A stretch of 64,000 bases of DNA from Micromonospora tarapacensis (GTDB taxonomy: Bacteria > Actinomycetota > Actinomycetes > Mycobacteriales > Micromonosporaceae), in contig NZ_JAHCDI010000004.1 of assembly GCF_019697375.1 (NCBI RefSeq), positions 3,273,324-3,337,323 on the forward strand, in the 5' to 3' direction. The notes under the pieces were generated by a model. It had not been told where the DNA came from, searched no databases, and worked only from the letters and a program-made list of their open reading frames with translations. Shown piece after piece: positions 59,874-64,000 of this stretch (its first letter is position 1; each line of letters opens with the position of its first letter). The translations under genes were made by a program, and so were the position numbers.

Positions 59874-60893
59874 TCAGCCCCGCGGCGCCGCCGCGCTGTC
59901 GCGGATCACCAGCTCGGTCGCCAGCTCCAGCCGAGGGCTCTCCACCTTCTCGCCCCTGGCCAGCCGCAACACCGTCCGCGCCGCCAACATCCCCATCTCG
60001 GCCAACGGCTGTCGCACCGTGGTCAACGGCGGCGAACACCACCGCACCTCCGGCAGATCGTCGAAGCCGACCACACTGATGTCGTCCGGCACCCGCAACC
60101 CCCGCTGACGCACCGCCTCGTAGACACCCAGCGCCATCTGGTCACTCGAAGCGAAGATCGCCGTCGGCGGATCCGTCAACCCCAGCAACCGCCCACCACC
60201 GGCAAAACCGGCCTCGTGGTAGAAGTTGCCCGCCTGGATCAACCGGTCGTCCACCGGGACGCCGGCCGTCTCCAGGGCGGCCCGGTAGCCGTCCATCCGG
60301 GCCCGGCTGCACATCAACTGCGGCGGCCCGGCGATGAACCCGATCCGCCGATGCCCCAGACCGATCAGATACTCCGTCGCCCGCAGACTGCCGGCCCAGT
60401 TGGTGGCGCCGATCGTCGGCGCGTCCTGGGCCGGTACGCCGGCCGGATCCACGATGACCGCGGGAATGTTGAGCCGGCGCAGTTCGGCCTGCTGCGGCGC
60501 CTCGAGGGTGGAGGTCACGAAGATGACGCCCTCGGTGGACCGGGTCCGGATGTTGTCGAGCCACTGTTTGGCCGACGAGGTGCGGCGGTGGATGGCGGAG
60601 ACCACCGTGCCGACGCCGGTGGCGTGCGCCACGTCCTCCACGCCCCGGATGATCTCCACCGCCCACGGGCTGTCCAGATCGTTGAACACCAGATCCACCA
60701 GCCCCGAACTCGCCCGCATGCTCGGCGGCCGACGCCGATAACCATGCCGCGTCAGCAACTCCTCCACCCGCTCACGGGTCTGCGGCGCCACATCCGAACG
60801 ACCATTGATCACCCGCGACACCGTCGGCACCGACACCCCGGCCAAGCGCGCGATCGCCGCGATGGTCACCGTCCGGTTGTCGTTGACAGCCAT
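59874..60893 (-). CDS. LacI-family regulator, copy 2
   Basis: 339 aa from ATG 60893 (GAGGGAGG upstream). Same domain order as copy 1. The protein differs mainly in the extreme N-terminus (MAVNDNRTVTIAAIARLAGVS) and in the ligand-facing middle (TSSAKQWLDNIRTRSTEGVIFVTSTLEAPQQ, AVIVDPAGVPAQD, GVPVDDRLIQAGNFYHE), so the two may sense different sugars while reading the same operator. Confidence 0.93.
   Translation of the reverse strand: MAVNDNRTVTIAAIARLAGVSVPTVSRVINGRSDVAPQTRERVEELLTRHGYRRRPPSMRASSGLVDLVFNDLDSPWAVEIIRGVEDVAHATGVGTVVSAIHRRTSSAKQWLDNIRTRSTEGVIFVTSTLEAPQQAELRRLNIPAVIVDPAGVPAQDAPTIGATNWAGSLRATEYLIGLGHRRIGFIAGPPQLMCSRARMDGYRAALETAGVPVDDRLIQAGNFYHEAGFAGGGRLLGLTDPPTAIFASSDQMALGVYEAVRQRGLRVPDDISVVGFDDLPEVRWCSPPLTTVRQPLAEMGMLAARTVLRLARGEKVESPRLELATELVIRDSAAAPRG
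59893..60232. repeat. 340-bp identical block, copy in lacI-2
   Basis: Partner of 58728-59067. Confidence 0.9.
60643..60842. repeat. 200-bp identical block, copy in lacI-2
   Basis: Partner of 59478-59677. Confidence 0.9.
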
Positions 60894-61052
60894 CCGCCCT
60901 CCCTCTCCTCGCTCATCCCCTGACGCGGCCGGTCGAGCCGGCGACGGGCTGACGTTCGGCGACGGTGTGACACCCGGGCACCGCGTGCGCCTCGCCCCGG
61001 ACGGTGCGGTCGGCGTACCGACCCTGGGGCGCCCGGGTCCGGCCCGCGGACG

Positions 61053-62345
61053 TCACTGCCGCTTCGCCACCTTGGTGATGTCCTTGACGATCTGCTCCGG
61101 TCGCTTGGTGCCGGCGATCAACTGGGCCGAGCTGTCGTTGATCTGCTGGCCCACCGCCGGCGGGAACGCCTGGTCGAGGTAGAGCTGGAAGCCGGTCGCG
61201 ACGCCGAGGTTGGCGGCCACGACCTGGTTGTTCACGTCTCTGATCCCGCCGGTGGCGGCCTGGTTGGTGGGCAGCACCGCGCCGGTCTGGGCGGCCTTGC
61301 GCTGGTTTCTCGCCTGCACCAGGGTGCGCAGGAAGTCCACCGTGGCGGACGGCGCGTCGCGGCCGACCGCGAAGCCGTTGCCGCCGCCGAACGCGTCCGT
61401 CGCCAGGCCCTTGCCGCCCTCCACGGCCGGGAAGGGAAAGAAGGCGAGCCGGTCGCCGATGCCCCGCTCGCTGGTCGACGACGACGCCTGCACCGACGGC
61501 GCCCACTGCCCCATCAGCTCCATGGCGGCGCCCTCGTTGCCCATCGTCGCGGCCTGCCCGTCTTCGGACCCGTACTCGGCGCGCAGGAACCCCTTCTGGA
61601 AGGGCTGCATGTCGACAAGTTCCTTGAGCCGCCGGCCGGCGGCGACGAAGACCGGGGTGTCGAAGTTCTTGTCCTCGGCCGCGCGCTGCAACGCCTCGAG
61701 GCCGCCGATGCGCATCGCCAGGTACGCCCAGTAGTAGTGCCCGGGCCACTTGTCCTTGCCGGCGAGCGCGATCGGGACGATGCCGGCCGCCTTGAGCTTG
61801 CTGACGGCCGTCAGCAGTTGCGCCCAGGTGGCTGGCGGCGTCTCGATGCCGGCCTTGGCGAAGTGGTCCCGGTTGTACCAGATACCGACCATGCCGATGT
61901 CGAACGGAATCCCGTAGATCCTGCCGTCCACCGTGTACGGCTGCACCGCGGCGGGCAGCAGTTGCCCGATCCACTCCCCGACGTCGTCGGTGATGTCCTT
62001 GACCAGGCCGGCCTCGGCCTGCTGCCGCAGCGCGCCGCCACCCCACGACTGGAACAGGTCCGGCGGCGACTTCGCCTCGAGGGTGGTCTCCAGCTTCTTC
62101 TTGAACGCCTCGACCTCCAGCGGCTGGACATCGACCTTGACGTGGGTGTGTGCGCCCTCGTACTGCTGCGCCATGTCCCCCCAGAGCCCCAGCATCGGCT
62201 CGGCGTCCTGGACATGCCACCAGTTGATCGTCTGCGGATCGCCTGTGGCGGCGGTCTCGCCATCCCCACACGCGCCGAGCAGGAGTGCGCCGGTGCCCGC
62301 ACCGGCCAGACCCAGCAGCGAGCGGCGGGAGATGTGCGCTGTCAT
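61053..62345 (-). CDS. Carbohydrate ABC transporter substrate-binding lipoprotein (xylobiose-type)
   Basis: 430 aa. Tat-like/lipoprotein signal: MTAHISRRSLLGLAGAGTGALLLGACGDG with twin Arg and lipobox LLGAC. Mature family 1 binding protein: TINWWHVQDAEPMLGLWGDMAQQYEGAHTHVKVDVQPLEVEAFKKKLETTLEAKSPPDLFQSWGGG, PFDIGMVGIWYNRDHFAKAGIETPPATWAQLL, MELMGQWAPSVQ. The setting between two LacI regulators and a GH43 xylosidase suggests xylobiose or arabinoxylo-oligosaccharide. Downstream permease genes are replaced by the lacI genes, so the importer's membrane part must lie elsewhere or be lost. Confidence 0.88.
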   Translation of the reverse strand: MTAHISRRSLLGLAGAGTGALLLGACGDGETAATGDPQTINWWHVQDAEPMLGLWGDMAQQYEGAHTHVKVDVQPLEVEAFKKKLETTLEAKSPPDLFQSWGGGALRQQAEAGLVKDITDDVGEWIGQLLPAAVQPYTVDGRIYGIPFDIGMVGIWYNRDHFAKAGIETPPATWAQLLTAVSKLKAAGIVPIALAGKDKWPGHYYWAYLAMRIGGLEALQRAAEDKNFDTPVFVAAGRRLKELVDMQPFQKGFLRAEYGSEDGQAATMGNEGAAMELMGQWAPSVQASSSTSERGIGDRLAFFPFPAVEGGKGLATDAFGGGNGFAVGRDAPSATVDFLRTLVQARNQRKAAQTGAVLPTNQAATGGIRDVNNQVVAANLGVATGFQLYLDQAFPPAVGQQINDSSAQLIAGTKRPEQIVKDITKVAKRQ

Positions 62346-62562
62346 GGTTCGTCCCTTCTAGAACGAGTGAGGTTACGGAGTGTCGCCGAACCCGGCGGAA
62401 AGCTGCGCAATAGGCCCTGGAAGTTCCAGTTCAGTACCGGTATTTTCAGTGTGATGGCGGGCACGTTACGACGCGTTTGCCTCGACGGTCAAGGGGTGCG
62501 GCCGCGAGCCCACTTCGGCCGATACCGCGAGCGCAATCCTGGGCCTTCCGGACCGCACATTT

Positions 62563-62572
62563 TTCCGGAAAT
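62563..62572. promoter_or_regulatory. TTCCGGAAAT site C (GH43 promoter)
   Basis: Within the perfect palindrome TTTCCGGAAA (62562-62571), 32 bp before the GH43 start. A CG-centred palindrome typical for LacI proteins; same 10-mer as site A. Confidence 0.55.
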
Positions 62573-62603
62573 AGACCGGGATCGGGATCTGAAGGAGCCG
62601 AGA

Positions 62604-64000
62604 ATGTCGACCGAGATCGCAGACGTGGCCACCACCCGGTCGATCAGCAACCCGGTGCTCACCGGCTTCCACCCGGATCCGTCGATCCTGCGGGTCGATG
62701 ACGACTACTACCTCGCGACCTCGACCTTCGAGTGGTATCCGGGGGTGCGGGTGCACCATTCGAAGGACCTGGTGCACTGGCGCGCGCTGGGCGGCATCGT
62801 CAGTGGGCGCCGCCTGCTCGACCTGCGTGGTTGCGGCGACTCCAACGGAGTCTGGGCGCCCGACCTCACCTATCACGACGGGTCGTTCCACCTCGTCTAC
62901 AGCGACGTGGCCAGTTTTGCCAGCGGCTACTGGGACGCACAGAACTTCCTCACCACCGCGCCGGCGATCACCGGCCCCTGGTCCGACCCGGTACGGCTGC
63001 ACTCGCACGGCTTCGACGCCGCGCTGTTCCACGACGACGACGGCACCAGCTGGCTGCTGGCGATGAGCGCCGACTGGCGTCCGGGCCGGGACCGCTTCGG
63101 CGGCATCGAGATCCAGCAGTACGATCCGGCCGGCCGGCAGCTGGTCGGCGAGTCCCGGATCATCTTCACCGGCACCCCGGTCGGCCTGACCGAGGGGCCG
63201 CACCTCTACCGCCACGACGGCTGGTACTGGCTGGTGACCGCCGAGGGCGGCACCAGCTGGGAGCACCAGGTCACGGTCGCCCGGTCCCGGAACCTGTTCG
63301 GCCCGTACGAGGTCGACCCGGCCGGGCCGCTGCTCACCTCTGTCGGCCGGCCCGACCTCACCCTGCAGAAGGCTGGCCACGGCAGCCTGGTCCGCACCCA
63401 GCACGGCGACTGGTATCTCGCCCACCTGGTGGGCCGCCCCTACACCCCGTTGGGCAACTGCGTCCTCGGCCGGGAGACCGCGTTGCAGAGGGTCGACTGG
63501 TCGCCGGGCGGCTGGCCCAGCATCCCCGGCGGCGTACCGGCCGACGAGATCGCCGCGCCCGGCCTGCCGGACCACCCGTGGCCCGACGAGCCGGCCACCG
63601 ACGACTTCGACGCCCCGGAGCTGGCCAGTTGGTGGTCGACCCTGCGCCGGCCGGCCACCGACGACTGGATCGACCTACGCTCCCGTCCCTCGCACCTGCG
63701 CGTCCACGGTGGCCAGTCACCGGTCGGCAGGCAGACGCCGAGCCTGGTGGCACGGCGGGTCGGTGCGGCACGGTGCTCGCTGGAGACCGCCGTCGAGTTC
63801 GACCCGGGCAACTACCGGCACCTGGCCGGGGTCACCGGCTACTACAACACCCAGAACTGGCACCACCTCTACCTGACCCGCGCCGACGACGGGCGTGCCG
63901 TGCTGGAGCTGCTCAGCTGCGACAGCGGCCGACGCACCGCGTACCCGCAACTCAGCGTCGACACCGGTGGTGCCCGCCGGGTCGGCCTGCGGGTGACCTT
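62604..64000 (+). CDS. GH43 beta-xylosidase/arabinofuranosidase (partial)
   Basis: 465 residues visible, running off the right edge. ATG 62604 with GAAGGAG upstream; no signal peptide, so intracellular. NPVLTGFHPDPSILRVDDDYYLATSTFEWYPGVRVHHSKDLVHWRALGG contains the catalytic Asp (HPDPS). The pKa-modulating Asp is in HGFDAALFHDDDG and the acid Glu in GLTEGPHLYRHDGWYWLVTAEGGT. A C-terminal beta-sandwich (DFDAPELASWWSTLRRP...SLETAVEFDPGNYRHLAGVTGYYNTQNWHHLYLTR) is the DUF1349-like domain of XynB-type GH43 enzymes. It would cleave xylo-oligosaccharides brought in by the divergent transporter protein. Confidence 0.93.
   Translation, partial: MSTEIADVATTRSISNPVLTGFHPDPSILRVDDDYYLATSTFEWYPGVRVHHSKDLVHWRALGGIVSGRRLLDLRGCGDSNGVWAPDLTYHDGSFHLVYSDVASFASGYWDAQNFLTTAPAITGPWSDPVRLHSHGFDAALFHDDDGTSWLLAMSADWRPGRDRFGGIEIQQYDPAGRQLVGESRIIFTGTPVGLTEGPHLYRHDGWYWLVTAEGGTSWEHQVTVARSRNLFGPYEVDPAGPLLTSVGRPDLTLQKAGHGSLVRTQHGDWYLAHLVGRPYTPLGNCVLGRETALQRVDWSPGGWPSIPGGVPADEIAAPGLPDHPWPDEPATDDFDAPELASWWSTLRRPATDDWIDLRSRPSHLRVHGGQSPVGRQTPSLVARRVGAARCSLETAVEFDPGNYRHLAGVTGYYNTQNWHHLYLTRADDGRAVLELLSCDSGRRTAYPQLSVDTGGARRVGLRVT

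Overview
The window comes from a high-GC sporulating actinomycete, most likely Micromonospora or a close relative. The inference rests on dense GC-rich coding, frequent GTG/TTG starts, an SsgA-like sporulation regulator, a SpoOM-family protein, DUF397/DUF5753-type HTH pairs, a secreted GH5-CBM2 glycanase, and GTTGATCA-type intergenic palindromes.

Left end (1-6570): a bacterial microcompartment (BMC) locus on the minus strand. It has three hexameric shell proteins and one pentamer vertex protein. Interleaved with them are a tryptophan 2,3-dioxygenase, a stand-alone ATP-binding domain of the PEP-synthase/pyruvate-phosphate-dikinase type, a chimeric protein joining the first 116 residues of a TrpB2-type tryptophan synthase beta chain to a DUF1611 (DgcN-like) domain, and a DgcA-like enolase-superfamily epimerase cut by the window edge. 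A luciferase-like monooxygenase and a truncated flavin reductase are transcribed divergently. None of the classical BMC signature enzymes is visible, so this is the best candidate for an undescribed system.

6570-13740 is an insertion-sequence graveyard (IS256, ISAs1, IS21 and IS1380 remnants) with a few passenger genes: an ANT-like nucleotidyltransferase, a C45/Ntn-hydrolase-like protein, and a DUF6346-like fragment with its partner. It abuts the broken flavin reductase. 13767-18846 is a sugar-ABC-transporter operon with an esterase, controlled by a divergent TetR regulator that has two clear operators.

19248-23586 is a 4.3 kb integrated element bounded by a 44-bp direct repeat at the 3' end of tRNA-Val(CAC). 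It carries a tyrosine integrase, an XRE regulator, three overlapping small genes and a membrane protein, but no replication or transfer genes.

23666-48432 is mostly chromosomal housekeeping and regulation: a PGPGW membrane protein, an SsgA-like protein, SDR, AraC, Rrf2 and MarR regulators, VOC, HelD, a tandem GDPD, SpoOM, a DivIVA-like protein, an ECF42 sigma factor with its YCII partner, GH5-CBM2, an F420-type LLM enzyme, PAP2 and a DAG kinase.

48646-58176 resembles a DevR/DosR dormancy regulon: universal stress proteins, phosphoketolase, two Acg-like nitroreductases, a GAF-domain histidine kinase and its LuxR response regulator. Three matches to GGGAC-N4-GGCCC lie upstream of phosphoketolase, the response regulator and one nitroreductase.

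58689-64000 is a xylan/xylobiose-type module: two tandem LacI regulators with long blocks of identical nucleotides, a sugar-binding lipoprotein, and a divergent GH43 beta-xylosidase that runs off the right edge.

A recurrent oddity: at least six genes are broken by what looks like the loss of a single base, mostly in G/C runs. Several others look like N- and C-terminal ends joined by internal deletions. The first pattern suggests sequencing indels; the second suggests real decay or assembly collapse.
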